Below, in pieces: positions 1 to 12,301 of a stretch of 64,000 nucleotides of DNA. The notes under the pieces are model-generated. The model ran no database searches and had not been told where the DNA came from. It saw only the letters and a list, made by a program, of their open reading frames with translations. Numbering within the stretch: the stretch's first letter is position 1; each line of letters starts with the position of its first letter. The position numbers and the translations under genes are program-made. The stretch is from Clusia tigrina (lineage: Eukaryota > Arthropoda > Insecta > Diptera > Clusiidae), in assembly GCA_920105625.2 (NCBI GenBank), contig OV050032.1, positions 17,679,856 through 17,743,855 of the forward strand, written 5' to 3'.

Positions 1-405
1 GACACTCTCAATTATGCACGTAGATAAGCCCAAGGTCTCAGAAGGGACTATGTTCGCATACAAAAAACGTTGCCTTATTTGAGAATTTGCGAAAGTTCGA
101 TCGCGGTCTCTTAGTTGAGTGTGTTCTCAACTGAACTCTAGCCTTCGGTGGAGAGAAGGAAGATGAGAATTACGACAATCGTGAATATTTAGAAAATATC
201 CTTGAACTATCTGGACTTCGTAGAGTCAAATGCACCCCGCATACTACATACCAGTTTGCCTTTCGCAAGGCACAGATTCTACTGAGGTCTGACGATAAGT
301 TTATTGCCCAAAAAAAAGGATGAAGTGTATTCTAAGTTGGCACGGATTGAGTTGTGTTTGTAAGACTCAAAAGTGGGTGTGGCAAATATGGAGACGAATG
401 AAATT
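1..405. other. No gene recognised
   Basis: There is no long open frame and no recognisable protein motif. The segment leads into the R1-like LINE and may be a decayed upstream part of it, but I could not align a frame with confidence. Confidence 0.4.
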
Positions 406-1085
406 CAGTGATTAATGTGAGCCTAATACTCAAGTAGGCAACAAACCGTGCAACATTAGCAAGAACGATGGGACGCCGAGAGTCGCGGCAGGTGGACAGC
501 GAGACTCATACTCGACATAGCGAGCTGGATAGGAGGAACAGCCGGAACCGTCAATTTCTACCTCAAGCAGTTACTGTCTGGTCAAGGATACTTCTGCAAT
601 TATCTACTTACCCGAATGGGAAAAATTGGACGGCTTGAGTGCATATACGGCGACAGCAATGTGGATGATGCAGGACACACCTCTTTCGAATGCACATGGT
701 GACAAACAGAGCGCACCACGCTTGAAATGGAAAGCGGGAAAACTTTAGCCACCGAAAACATTGTGGAGGTTATGCTAAGCAGCAAAGAAAACTGGGACCA
801 CGTAGATAAATATGTGGAAAATATGCTCCGACGGAAAAAGCGGGACCTGGACGCAGGAATAATGTTGAGAGTCCAGTGTAGGGACGAAGTGAGAATCTCC
901 ACCTTGAAGGAAGTATAAAAAAGGTTCCAGGGTGGGGAGATGTTCTCAGCGAGGGAGGAGGATGTTTTAGTGAGTGCAATCCTCACATACCAAATCTGTG
1001 ACGACAGTTTTGATTATGCGACAGGCATTTTTATCCTCTCTACCAAACAAACAAACAAAAAAAAAAAATAAAATAAAATAAAATT
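406..1085 (+). mobile_element. R1-clade non-LTR retrotransposon, 3' end fragment
   Basis: In the frame running through 487-918 the translation gives GRWTARLILDIASWIG, then a CIYGDSNVDDAGHTSFEC stretch and a downstream TLATENIVEVML...VENMLRRKKRDLDAG segment. This order matches the region after the reverse transcriptase in R1-clade LINEs, including the Cys/His cluster. The frame is broken: an in-frame TAG at 457-459 and TGA at 700-702. After the coding part comes an untranslated tail that ends in an A-rich stretch (about 1055-1085), as expected for the 3' end of a LINE inserted on the + strand. The copy is 5'-truncated, so it cannot move by itself. The clade assignment comes from motif recognition, without an alignment. 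Confidence 0.75.
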
Positions 1086-4000
1086 GCACTCAAGTATAAT
1101 TCACCAATGGGAAAACATTCCAGCGAGAGTCTTGTTCAATATTAAGTAATATACATATATCCAATAGCGCCATGGTGCAACTCACTTTTCCCCACTTTTC
1201 TATATGGGCGGTCTGATGTCTCTCAGTTGAAAAGGTTGGTCACGTTCCTCAATTGTGACAAAACCAAACTTGAATAAGTTAAACAAAAAAAAAAAAGAAA
1301 ATCTATATGGGCGGGATTTGATAAATTATCTTAGCGTGATGGGTATCTCGTACCGAATCTAGTACCTCTTCAGCCTTCTTTACTGGGTTTTGCTTTCACA
1401 ACATATCTACATATAATTACCTCCATTTGATATTTGTTCAAATCCACTGAACAACGATCATTCCTGGAATGGCTGGGTGCTGAAAAATATTCGGACTACT
1501 TCTGATCAAGGAGAGATTCTATATGGTTGGCTAGTTTAGTAGCAACAATTTCTCTAAGACCTTTGGTCTCTCAGCATTTTTAATTATAAATACAACATTT
1601 ATAACTTTCACCCCATGCACTATCTACATCAATCCCTTGGTAGAACCTAAAATTGCCAAGGTCGAAGACTCTGCTACCCAACTACTCCACCAATCCAGCC
1701 ACGATGTGGTGCCAGAAAAATTGCAATAGAAAAAGTTCCTTTGTGAAACTCCTTTTCGCTTCGTTTCGCATGCAGTTCCTGGTGTCCACGGTGCAGAGAT
1801 ACGAGTCTTTCGTTATTTTCGAAATGCTTTTTGAATTCTGTCCCACATAAAATGTCAGAAATTCCTTCGCCGCATGTGGCGTTGTTGGTGTGTCCGATTC
1901 GTTTAATCCACCAAAGTGACAACCCTATATACAGTTTACCTGTTGCTGTGTTTCCAGCTCATCTCTTCTACTCAGCGCTGCAAACGAAAGCGAAACTTCC
2001 TGCTTCGTCTGCCTCCGCTGCATCCGCTGTTTTTTTCTTGGCTCAGAAACAATTAATCAAAATCTCGCCAGAGCAAGTACGCATTCCATCTGAGTACAAG
2101 TTAAGCAAAACATGCAAAGAGCACGACAGAGAAAAAATTAAATGTCTGCTTTTCGGCGCTTTAAAATATTTTGACTCGTACCGAATAAGATTTTCACTCT
2201 TCATTTCAACATTGTGTGGAGCAAAAAGTTGTCAGAACCGCCACTTGCCGGCTGCCAGTTGCTAGTAGCAAGTTGGAGCATTTCAAAACGACTTTCTTCT
2301 TTCTTCTGAAACTGCACAATGCCCTGACAACCTGACGCAAAATTTTTTGAGAAAGCTAATTTTTTAAGTTGCCACTTCAAGACGCCGCTGCACTTGCCCA
2401 AAATCAAGTGAAATCATTTACTGGCGGCATGCAGCGAGCAGCAAGCAGCAGCTATTCAATTACAATGCTGGCCGGCCAGTGGACCCCATCCATACATATG
2501 TAGCTGGCAGATTATAGCATTTTATTGAAAGGTAAGGCCCACCCAGAATGCGAGCTGCACATGCGCACACGCACTCGTGCCCCGACACATATCGATGAGA
2601 TGCCACCAAACAATCACATAGGCAGGATTTTAATCGAATTGGCACCATGGGTTTCAACACTGTGCTCTTGTGAAAGCTTGTTGAAGAATTCGGAATTTTT
2701 GGTGCCGAGGAGAAATTCATTACAAGTAACTTCTAAATTAGTGGGACAACAGAAAACTGAATCCAGTCCAGCGGATGTACAATTTACATAAAAGTGCCAT
2801 CAGCAAACAATTGGAGCCACCATACAGCTAACACACTAAGCAGAGGATTTTTATGGAGATTGCACAAGTAACACTCGCAGCAGATGGATGAAGCACATCA
2901 CATGCTAGCATGTACGGATCTGTACATTTGAGCCTGGAGAACATTTTTCTCGAAGAGTGCTGTGCATATTTTGTATCAGTGACGTACTTCAGCTACGCGT
3001 TAAGGAGGTATTATTTGAACCGCTGAGTAGAGTAATATGCTTCTGCTCATTTGCTTCGATAAACAATTTCACAGTACACCTTCTAGTCCTTCGTAAGCTC
3101 GTACCCAGCTGTTGAATGCATTAGCGAAGTTCCAACGTTGTTCGTACTGTGCCTGCACATGAACCTTTTACAGTCAATTAAGAATTCTTTCCACCATCTG
3201 CAGAGAGCGAACAATCGAAAGACTTGTGAACATTGCTCACACTACATATGTATGTTTATGCAAGGTCAAAGTATGAATAATGGTGTCACATACACTCACA
3301 CTCTCAGTCCATAGCCACAGTGACTAAAGCATCCAGCACTTCAAGGCACACTGCTGCCGCTTACCCCACGCCCTGCCAAGTTGCACTAGCGTTGCAATAG
3401 TTTTTAGGCCAGATTCGTATCTGCAAAACCAAAACCATACCAAAATCAACGAAACTGTAGTGGCAGTAGAAGTTGAACTTCAATTCGTGTGACAATGTCG
3501 CCAATGGCTGCAGACAATGCGCCACAGCTGGGCCTGCGCACAGAACTCAATCACAGTTGGAACAATTGCTAATAATGGCCATAATTATTTATGGTGTCTT
3601 TGCGGCCACCAATAAATCTCTGACTCGAAATTTGCTGTCGTGACAGATTTTTATTGGCCGTTTCTATGGAATACCTTCGGTGGCGAACTTTCAGGGCAAT
3701 TAATTTGAAATTTGCTATCTGGCGCACCTCACACTGAATTCCAAGCAATAATTGCGGGTAAACAATTCGTGGCGCTTGTCAGGGCCCTTCGCAGATGTGG
3801 CAGGAACTTGTTTGGCGTACTACCTACGTAGAGACATACTCGTAGGTTGCCAATGCTGAACTCCAGAGCTAAACCTTTTCGCTCTCTGGTAATACGTAGT
3901 CTTATTATAATAGGGACCCAAACTAACATTGAATATACTTCCATACAATATGCTAAATGAATTAAACAATAATATTGAAAGAAAAAAATTAATAAACAAC

Positions 4001-7000
4001 GATGACCAATTAAAAGAGCAACGTCACAAACAAGATAGCACAGTATTCTGGAGCCCAAAATTATTTAAAATCTAATACAGCGAAACAAGTGAAAAAAACA
4101 AAAATTTATTATCACATCAGGAAGGAGGAAAGTACAACCTTGAACTATTGTGGGAAGTTCAGTTTCACAATATCTGAGCTACTACAATGCCTATATGCAC
4201 GTCATTAAAGTTCATTCATCTTGCGAGTAATTTATTGCTTACGGAATCGTCAAGAAAACAGCCGAAAATACGAGTATTATCAAATCTCGCATGCTCCCAG
4301 GCGAGCGCTCATGCAGCACAACATCACACGCACGCATCCACTGAGCACATACGAAAACATTAATTACAGCACAAAAAACTAATCAAACGTACTTGGACGG
4401 CCAAGAGCAGCGGTGCGCACCTATTGAACATTAATTAACCTTCAATTTATGCGTCAAACAACGAGTCAATTCAGCGGCAGGAGCACCACGCGTTGCCAGC
4501 CCAGACTGACTGCGTCTTTTGTCGTGTCTGACTTATGACGCAGCACATCATGAGCAATGTGCATTCAGGTGTCTGGATAGCAATAGTTCCAGCAGTTGTA
4601 GTCGTGGCCGCAGAGATGACGGCGAAGGCGGTGGCTGCGGCACTGGCAACGACAGAGGCAGCGTCAGAGTAACGCATAATTAAAATTTTCTCGTGGGTGT
4701 AACGCAGCTCAACTACCGTGAGTGATTGGCTGCAACAGACGAGTACAAGCACAGGGGTCGCTCCGTGCCATTGAACTGCTTCAGAAATGTATTACTTAAT
4801 TAACGGTACCTTCAGAGTCATGGACGGACTTCCAGAAATGCAGCAGGCCAAGCGGTCGTGCTAAGAACGAATATATCAGCTGTCAGATATTTACAAGAAT
4901 CGCATCCATGCTACGGTAACGGATGCAAGTGTTTTTTACTCAGTCGGTGAACTTTGGCAGCCTTTGTAGAGAACAGTTCAGCCGCTTTTCAATGGAGTGC
5001 TGCTTGAGCATTTCAATTGTCGGCATTAATATCATGAGGAGAGAGATTGGCGCTGCACACAAAAACAATACACAGAAAGACCTTTCACACTGTCTTTGCT
5101 GCACATGACACCACTTCATTAATTTTTGTAATTATTGAAGTGTACGCGCCTGCATTGTTTTGCTTGCTAATGGTTTAAAAATAAACAGAAAGAACCTATA
5201 ATAAGAATCCTTGCGATAAATTTAGTACATGTCGTTTGATTGCTCGTATTACGTTTTTCGGGCAAATGAAAAGCGTAGCAAACACATCCCACTAGATACC
5301 GCCTATGCTGATGCCAAAATATGTTAAATAAATATCGAATTGGTTTTAGTGAAGCTACAAAGTAATGCTCGTGCATTTCAGGAGGAAGCAAACGCTTGTC
5401 TTCATACTCCTTCCTAACGCTGGCTCAACTTACTCTTTGCGTCCGTTAATGGCAGAAAAATAGAAATAAATATAATAAAAAATTTTACTACACAAAAATC
5501 AATTAAAATTTACTCGTAAGTTCACGCTTAACACCGCGAATATTTGCATAGAGGCAATCGACGACGACGACGACGACGACAGCGACAACGCCAGATTTTC
5601 ATCGCCAATAAGCCTAACGAATTTCAGCGGGGTTTCACCAATTAAAGCAATAAAATTGCAATTGTCTCGCGACAATAATTGCAAACTGCTGTTGCTGCAA
5701 TTTAGAGCACAACATAATAAAGCAACGGCGGCTGCAATGCAGAAGCATTTTCAACCAGCCAGCCAAGCAGTCTTCCGAGCAGGCAGGCAGGCATAAAAGT
5801 TTGATATTTCTCATTAAATGTGTACATGCCTACTTGTTAGGCTAATGAAGAGGCTGCTGGAGTTGATTATGCAACGCAAGGCAGCCTCCGAGGCTGCTTC
5901 TTTCACTTTTGTTCGTCTCGTGTGTAGACGGCGCGCGCTCACGTTTAATTATTTCCCCAACCAAATGCGGTAATTGTCCACCACTCGTTAATGCTGCATA
6001 GGCACACATACGACATGAAGTGCACAAAAACTACAAAAACGACAACAAAAACAACAAAAACAAACAATATCATCTCCAGCATGTTGCACACACATAATTA
6101 GCTATAAACGTTTACTTTAAATGTTGTTGCTGGCGTTGTTGCTTCTGCTGCTGCCGTCATTGTTGTTGTTATCAATATGGCAGTGATGCGAAAAGTTTCA
6201 ACCAGGGATGCCATCTTGCGCAGAATTGTTCACTTTATAGTTCATTACTACTATAGTACTGTGCCTTTCCAAATTCTCTAACCCTTCCATCCTCCCACAA
6301 ATATTTCAAGGCTTGTGGTACAATGGGCATCAATGGCAGCGTGCTTAGAGACTTCCTTCTTCGGCCTGGCCTACCCTACTTCTATCTATCTACTATAATA
6401 CTGGACTAAATATCTTGGTGGTTTTAATACTATTTTACTTATCATACATGACTCCTCCAGCTTGGTTGACAAATTTGCTCAAATAAAGAATTGTGCAGAC
6501 CGGCACATAGGAAGTGATGAAACCGTCGGCCCTAGAGAAAGGCATGGAGAGAGGCTCAAAGCGACAACAATGCGTTTAGGAACACGCAATATATGGGTAG
6601 TTTTAATAGTTTTCTTGTTCGTGAAAATGTGCATATTGCAAGGAAATACTCCACTGTGTATTCCAGTGTTTAAATGGAGGCAGTGCTATCATATTTATCC
6701 GCTATGCTCTGTTAAGGTTAAAAAGTGTAAAGGGTGAAAAGTGTAAAGGGCAACTCGACTGTCATCGCTTCTATTGGCGTACAACTTAAGTCTCAGTTTT
6801 TGACACTGCTGTCTGAGCTATGCTCACTATAATAAGTGATATTAAGCTGCTTACATTAAATTACAACACACAGAAGGCCGTGGGCTACATCGACTCTGAG
6901 AGTGATATTGGTTGAGAATATAGAGGTATGTCCATAAGTGTCACACAAATTCAATATATTCCCAAAAGTGTGTGTGCTCTTTAACAAGGAATGGACGTGG

Positions 7001-7169
7001 AACTCGTTTTCTAATTCACACGCCTTGGCCGAATAATGATAGCTTTTCTCAGGCTTTAATGGGTATTCTGATAGGAGCACTGCATCTTTAAATGTCCCTA
7101 TTTCGTATGTTTACAAGTACTCGTATATAACTGCCGCTTTTCGATAGACGTCATAAACAAAGCTTGGCA
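1086..7169. other. Intergenic or intronic DNA, no gene recognised
   Basis: All open frames here are short, overlap on both strands, and lack domain motifs or paired splice signals. The stretch holds polypurine/polypyrimidine runs, CAA/GTT-rich simple sequence near 6030-6170, and a (CGA)n microsatellite at 5557-5583. A short tandem duplication of a GTGTAAAGGG word lies near 6725-6752. Confidence 0.5.
5557..5583. repeat. (CGA)n microsatellite
   Basis: About eight uninterrupted CGA/GAC triplets. One frame of the minus strand reads this as poly-Ser, which is an artefact of the repeat. Confidence 0.9.
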
Positions 7170-7866
7170 AGGTTAGGTTAGGTTGGGAAGGCATGTGCAG
7201 ATACGAAGTATCCGCACTTCACCTCGGAGACATCTATGTCCATTGTGACTGCGTTCAAAAAATGCCAGGAGGGGGCATACTCGTCCTTACCCTCGATTTC
7301 CATAAACATTGGAAGTTCCATCCCTATTAAACCATTTGGTTTTCCAGATGAAAGTGAGAAGATCCGATTAATCTACCTTCGTTATCTCTGTCAAACTTGT
7401 GAAGAAGCGCGACCCCAAACATTGAAGTCGTTTCAACTGTAGTCTCGGACATTGACATAAAAAGTGATGAATCGACTCCGTCTCTTCTTCATCATGGCAA
7501 CTCCTACATAGCCCGCTCGACGGCATACGTCAATGTTGAAGCATTGGTGCGATAGCACAATGCCCCGTAATGACCCCCGTAAGCACCCTTACTGCAGGTT
7601 TGTTGAGCCCTAAGAGAACCTTTGTTCTCTTCATGTCTAACCTAGGCCATAAGGCCCTTGAAACTTCACAGTCGTCACGATTAGTCCATAAGTTATTTGT
7701 CACTGCAATAGTGAATTCATCTACGTTCCTAAACAGTTCGCATATCGGGATTTGTATTGAGGTATCTGCTTCGTCCATTTTAGAGCTCCTTCTGGCCATC
7801 TCGTCCGCTAATTCATTCCCTTCTATATCGCTATGTCCGGGAACCCAGCAAAGCGAGACCTTGTGA
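7170..7866 (-). mobile_element. RNase-H-bearing LINE, 3' fragment
   Basis: On the minus strand the 5' edge of the fragment encodes VPGHSDIEGNELADEMARRS, the C-terminal RNase H signature (VPGH followed by GNELAD). Further along comes CRSCHDEEETESIHHFLC, the Cys/His knuckle seen near the C-terminus of RNase-H LINEs, then LGSRFFTSLTEI. The fragment ends at about 7170 with AGGTTAGGTT, a common 3'-end word in these elements. A frame change separates the RNase H part from the knuckle, and a stop ends the first frame at about 7530. The element is 5'-truncated inside RNase H and is dead. Confidence 0.78.
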
Positions 7867-9600
7867 GGTACGGCATTTCATTAAAAAGCTTGGCAAAGTA
7901 TCGTAGCGTAGAAGTTATTAGGATGTATAACTAAATCGTTTATGACAAATTACAAGATCGATCACATTCTTATTTACTTCCTTTTTATCCGTTTTGTTTC
8001 CTTTATACCATATCTCTAATGGAATATGTGTATGGACAACAAATGTAATAAAGTATCGGTGTAAATCAACTAAAGAGAGATATTTATTTTGTTATTAACA
8101 TTATCTTATTTTAGGAAGCCCAACGTACCGAATTGAGTAATACTCGTACCATCATGTGAACTTGGGAACCCTGACTTTGCCGAGAAAACATTTTATTGTT
8201 TGAAAATTCAATATTGAGGAACGTTAATGATGTATGTTAAACGAGTAGTCAATTTGTTTCTGAAGCTGTTGTTTCTGATTCAGTGCCACTGGAATGTAGT
8301 TGAGACTTCAGCAAGATCCTACAATATCACAGCATATAAAAGAGTGTGATTTTTTGAACCATGAAAGTTGCATGGAAACCATCATTCTAGAAAGTAGTTC
8401 AAAATTAATTGAACTCCATTAGACAAAGCGAGCCTCAATGGAGGAGCGGGAACAGCTCATTGAACTGTCTATCGCAGAAGAGGAAGTCGTAAGTATTTCT
8501 ATTGGGCAACACCATCAAAGTTAGGTCAACACTAATTCTGAAATTGGTTGTGACTAAAATTCTGATTTGTAGTTATATTAAATAATATCACAGCAATTAC
8601 GCCATACACGAACAGCGAATTTGGACGGAGCAGGCACCTACCTGCATTGCAAATTTGGCCCGTTCATTCACCTACTGCGCATTCACGTTCAATGGCAACA
8701 ACTTCGGTCTCGTACACTGATCAATGCACATGATTTGGCGATTAGCGGTAGCAGCAGTAGCAGCTGTTGCTAATAATTTAACCTGACAGCCTGACTGATG
8801 AAGGTCCTTCTCTAAGCGAATTTTCACTTTAATGCGCTGCCGCAGTCGCCTCACTTATGCGGTCCTAATATATTACAATATTACGTTATTACGTGATGAA
8901 AGCAAGCAGGCAACGGAGTAGGCAGCAAGCGTACAACAACCTCGAACACAAGCTCAAGCCGAACGGCCACCGCGCGGACTTGCTGCATGCTTCTTTTCTT
9001 AAGCGAGCGATCGGTAGAGAAATTACGATCTTTCAACAAATCACATCAAGATAAAAAACATAAAAGCGATTTGCCATTTGGTAGAGGGACGACGATCAGT
9101 AGCGCCAGACAGTGTGTGTGCGTGTGTGTGAGCGTATTCGTTTAGGTGTGCGTGTCGATAAGGATTCATTGTCATTGTGCATGACAATGTTTGGACTCTC
9201 AATAGTGTTACTAAATTTCGTCAATCAAAGGCGACACGAACGGCAGGCGAAAAAAAGTAATTCATTTCTACGAATTGCGAAAGAAGCACAATCTTCATAA
9301 AATCATTCGCAAATTCCGTCAAAATATTTAGTGAACAACTAATGAGCAAAGAATGCGTGAGACTGACAGCGAGATACCCTACACAATGCGTTAATGTACA
9401 AAGATATGCCCTTAGAAATATAGTGGACATACGACTTATCCAATGGCCAGCGACTACAAGCAGCTCTATAGTGAACCATATGAACCATATAACGCCTGAT
9501 ATTCTGCATTCAAACCAGCCCGAAAGTTTTTCTTTAGCTGCTGAAAATGCGAACAAATCGGACGAGGCAGTTGATAAATTATGTTCTCATTATACGAGTA
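7867..9600. other. No gene recognised; possible 5'-UTR-like patch
   Basis: No coding exon can be supported. Around 9060-9340 the DNA resembles a fly 5' UTR: an ATCAGT initiator-like word at 9095-9100, a (GT)n-rich patch, then A-rich sequence. No downstream promoter element sits at the right distance, so I do not call a promoter. Confidence 0.35.
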
Positions 9601-9690
9601 AGTATATGACTCATGTCGAATTTAGTTGGCACATTTTATATTCATGTTCAGTGTCGAATATATGTGAGTAGGGGGCGGGGCAGAGCGAAT
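9601..9690. repeat. 90-bp direct repeat, left copy
   Basis: Begins AGTATATGACTCA and ends GGCAGAGCGAAT. It matches 10336-10425 with about 7 differences over 90 bp. The two copies lie immediately on either side of the LINE fragment. Confidence 0.9.
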
Positions 9691-10335
9691 TGTTATTGTG
9701 TGTAGGGGATTTAAGCACCGCGACCTTTCGATCTATTGTGCCCCCCATCAGAGGTTCAAAGTACATCTTTGAGTCCTATCCTCTGGATAAACGTGATGAC
9801 AAGTTTTGGCTCCAGAGGTTTCACATCACTGGCAGAGCCCTGGAAGAATCCCAAGTATTTCCTGCGGGTGTGCATGAGAGCCGGACGTTCTGTCAACACA
9901 TGCAAAGACGTCTCCTCTTCCTCCATACAGAATATGTAGGAGCCTTCCGAGGTGATCCCCATTCTCGCCATATGTGAGTTCAGTTTACAGTGGCCTGTAG
10001 TAGGCCTATCATCATCCTAAGATTATTCTTAGAGAGATTGATGAGTCATTCGAATCTCTTTAGGTGGTATGTCCCTAGCAGACTCTTTGATACCCTTAGG
10101 CCTGGTGTGTTAATCCAGTGTTTGTGCCTATGGTGTCCCTCATCGATCCTAAGCTGGTTGAATAGCTTGCTCTTGTCTACACCACAGAAGGGTTCTGGGC
10201 CAATAAAGGGTGTTGCAGCCGCCTTCCTTGCAAGTTCGTCGGCAATCTCGTTCTCTTCTATGCCAGCATGTCCTGGTACCCATATAATGGTAACTCTTGG
10301 CTCACGCAGAGCATTAAGTTTTTTGATGCACTCCC
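9691..10335 (-). mobile_element. RNase-H-bearing LINE, 5'-truncated insertion
   Basis: The minus strand encodes VTIIWVPGHAGIEENEIADE (RNase H C-terminal signature), then LARKAAATPFIGPEPFCGV. Downstream come MARMGITSEGSYIFCMEEEE and a TSLHVL segment, equivalent to the Cys/His knuckle region of related LINEs. Stops and a frame change break the frame between the two parts. The insertion is bounded exactly by a 90-bp direct repeat, which suggests an unusually long target-site duplication. This family differs from the copy at 7.2-7.9 kb, because the residues after the RNase H motif do not match. Confidence 0.78.
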
Positions 10336-10425
10336 AGTATATGACTCACACCGAATTTAGTTGACACATTTTATATTAATGTTCAGTGTCGAATATATGT
10401 GGGTAGGGGGCGTGGCAGAGCGAAT
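10336..10425. repeat. 90-bp direct repeat, right copy
   Basis: Right-hand partner of 9601-9690. Both copies carry GTGTCGAATATATGTG followed by a GTAGGGGGCG tract. Confidence 0.9.
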
Positions 10426-12156
10426 ACTCCGCTAACACTTTTTCCTAATTATTTCATTATTATTTTATTATTTTGATATTCAGTACCAATTCTTATCATA
10501 TCATCAGTAAAAGTGCAGCGACGACCTTCTTAAATGTGTTCTTAAGAGCGTCATGCACAGGAGTTGGGCACATAAATTTTTTGTTTTTAGGGCGAGACGG
10601 GTCTTCACATACATCCAAATGCTTTCATATTTTCTGGTGGGAAATAATTTATTTATTTTAGTTGATTGAGTGCAAGGTGGGAGAATATTACTGGCTGAAT
10701 TTATCCAATTACCCGTGTGATACTATTCTCGAGATTGTCAGTTGTTCTCGGAATGTTATTTATGCAACTTTGCATCACCCTACAAGAAAAGTCGTATAAC
10801 TTCAAAGTACTTTCCTGACATCACCGCTTCATGACATCAAGGGAGATCGATGGTTTGACATGCTGTGTGAAGCGTGGCGCTGCCAACTAATCGCTTGAGT
10901 ACACTGGATCTCTTGAGTACACTGGATTTCTTGAGTACACAGGATCTTATACGGGTGCAAATTCAATTTGTACGCATGTTGAGATAGTGTACCGGTCCTC
11001 GGTGGTTTGCCAAGACCTCAAAATAATGATGAGTGCACAAAAATGAAAACAGAATATTTGCCAGGATACCCAAGAGAAAGTAGAAAGAAATATTGCAGCA
11101 ATGAAATACTGTTTACGCTGCTAGCGAAATTCTCGAATATCCTATTTCTTTCTCTGTTCTTCATTCCTGCCATGAGCAACTACGACGTATATACATATTT
11201 ATCAACTGATATTTTAATTATTAGTACTTGAAGTTAGAGTTATTATTAAATTGCATTTTGTGATTAAAATTAGAAATTTAGTTAAGTTCAAAAAACTAAA
11301 ATTCGTCGTATCTTAAAAAATGTCGTTAGTATAGAAAACTTAAACTCGACTGCCAAAATTTTGCGCTGATAAAGCGGAATGATTTCAATTTGTCTCACTA
11401 AAGTCAAACACAGAAGAAGCACCTAAAAATTAACACCGCTGCGAATAGCAACAGGCAAAATGCTCGGTCAACATCGTCTAAAATGGCATGATTTCGTCTG
11501 CAGCAAATTGATTTTTAATAACACACCGAAAAAGATTATAATGGGAGTAAATGTTCTGGCAAAGCTTTTTTCGCTTCTGGACGCCGGCATTCATTTGAGG
11601 CTACCATGGAATGAGCTACCAGCGAAGGAAGCCCATAATTATGTGAGCAACATTTCGAGGAACTTCGTTGTTTGGCTTGCTTGTTAGTATAAATATGTGA
11701 GAGTTGCCATGGAATTTCCATTTAAAAAGACTCTGCCTTATCATTCTTAACTTGCTCAGTAAGATTAAACATAATATGCAAGGCGCACCTATTTACAAAC
11801 AAACCAGCACTGCCATTGAACATAAAGTGCACGGCTCCCATATTCGGTGCAAATGCAATCATTGTAACCCAAATTTTCTGTACTGAATTTGCTCTCTACT
11901 GAAATTGACTAACGATGTCTGAGTAATCTGCGGGACCGAACTGGATAAATCTGTTTTGAACACATCTTGAAAGAAATCTCTCAATCGGAATACTGAAATT
12001 ACATAAAGCCACTAACATTAATGTACTATATACATATAGTGACGAAACAACGTGTTTATTTATAGGATATGGGATATCTCTGAAACTAGCCAAACAAAGT
12101 TTGTGCTCAGTTAATTCTTTTCAAAGAAGGTCTTTGTGAAAATATTGTCTATTCTA
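10426..12156. other. No gene recognised
   Basis: AT-rich DNA with short random frames only. It contains three tandem copies of an 18-bp unit at 10893-10947. Confidence 0.5.
10893..10947. repeat. 18-bp tandem repeat, three copies
   Basis: The unit CTTGAGTACACTGGATCT occurs three times in a row, with single-base changes in copies two and three. Confidence 0.9.
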
Positions 12157-12197
12157 AAGGTACGCGCAAACAGACGTGGTACGGTATAATGCAGTAC
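12157..12197 (+). repeat. Left terminal inverted repeat
   Basis: Pairs with the complement of 16568-16608. It contains two GTACGGTA words close together. Confidence 0.75.
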
Positions 12198-12200
12198 GGT

Positions 12201-12301
12201 ATTATTATTATTATTATTATTGTTACACTTTATTCTAATAAATTAATTATTACAATAAATACAATTAATGAGTACTGGCTGCCAGGGCCTTCGACTCGAT
12301 C
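12201..12301 (-). mobile_element. SINE tail, reverse orientation
   Basis: Read on the minus strand it runs TCGAGTCGAAGGCCCTGGCA, then CCAGTACTCATTAATTG, and ends in (TAA)n. It is almost identical to 44874-44969 and related to the copies at 26.6, 28.2 and 58.6 kb. Only the 3' part is present. The tRNA-like head is missing. Confidence 0.75.
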
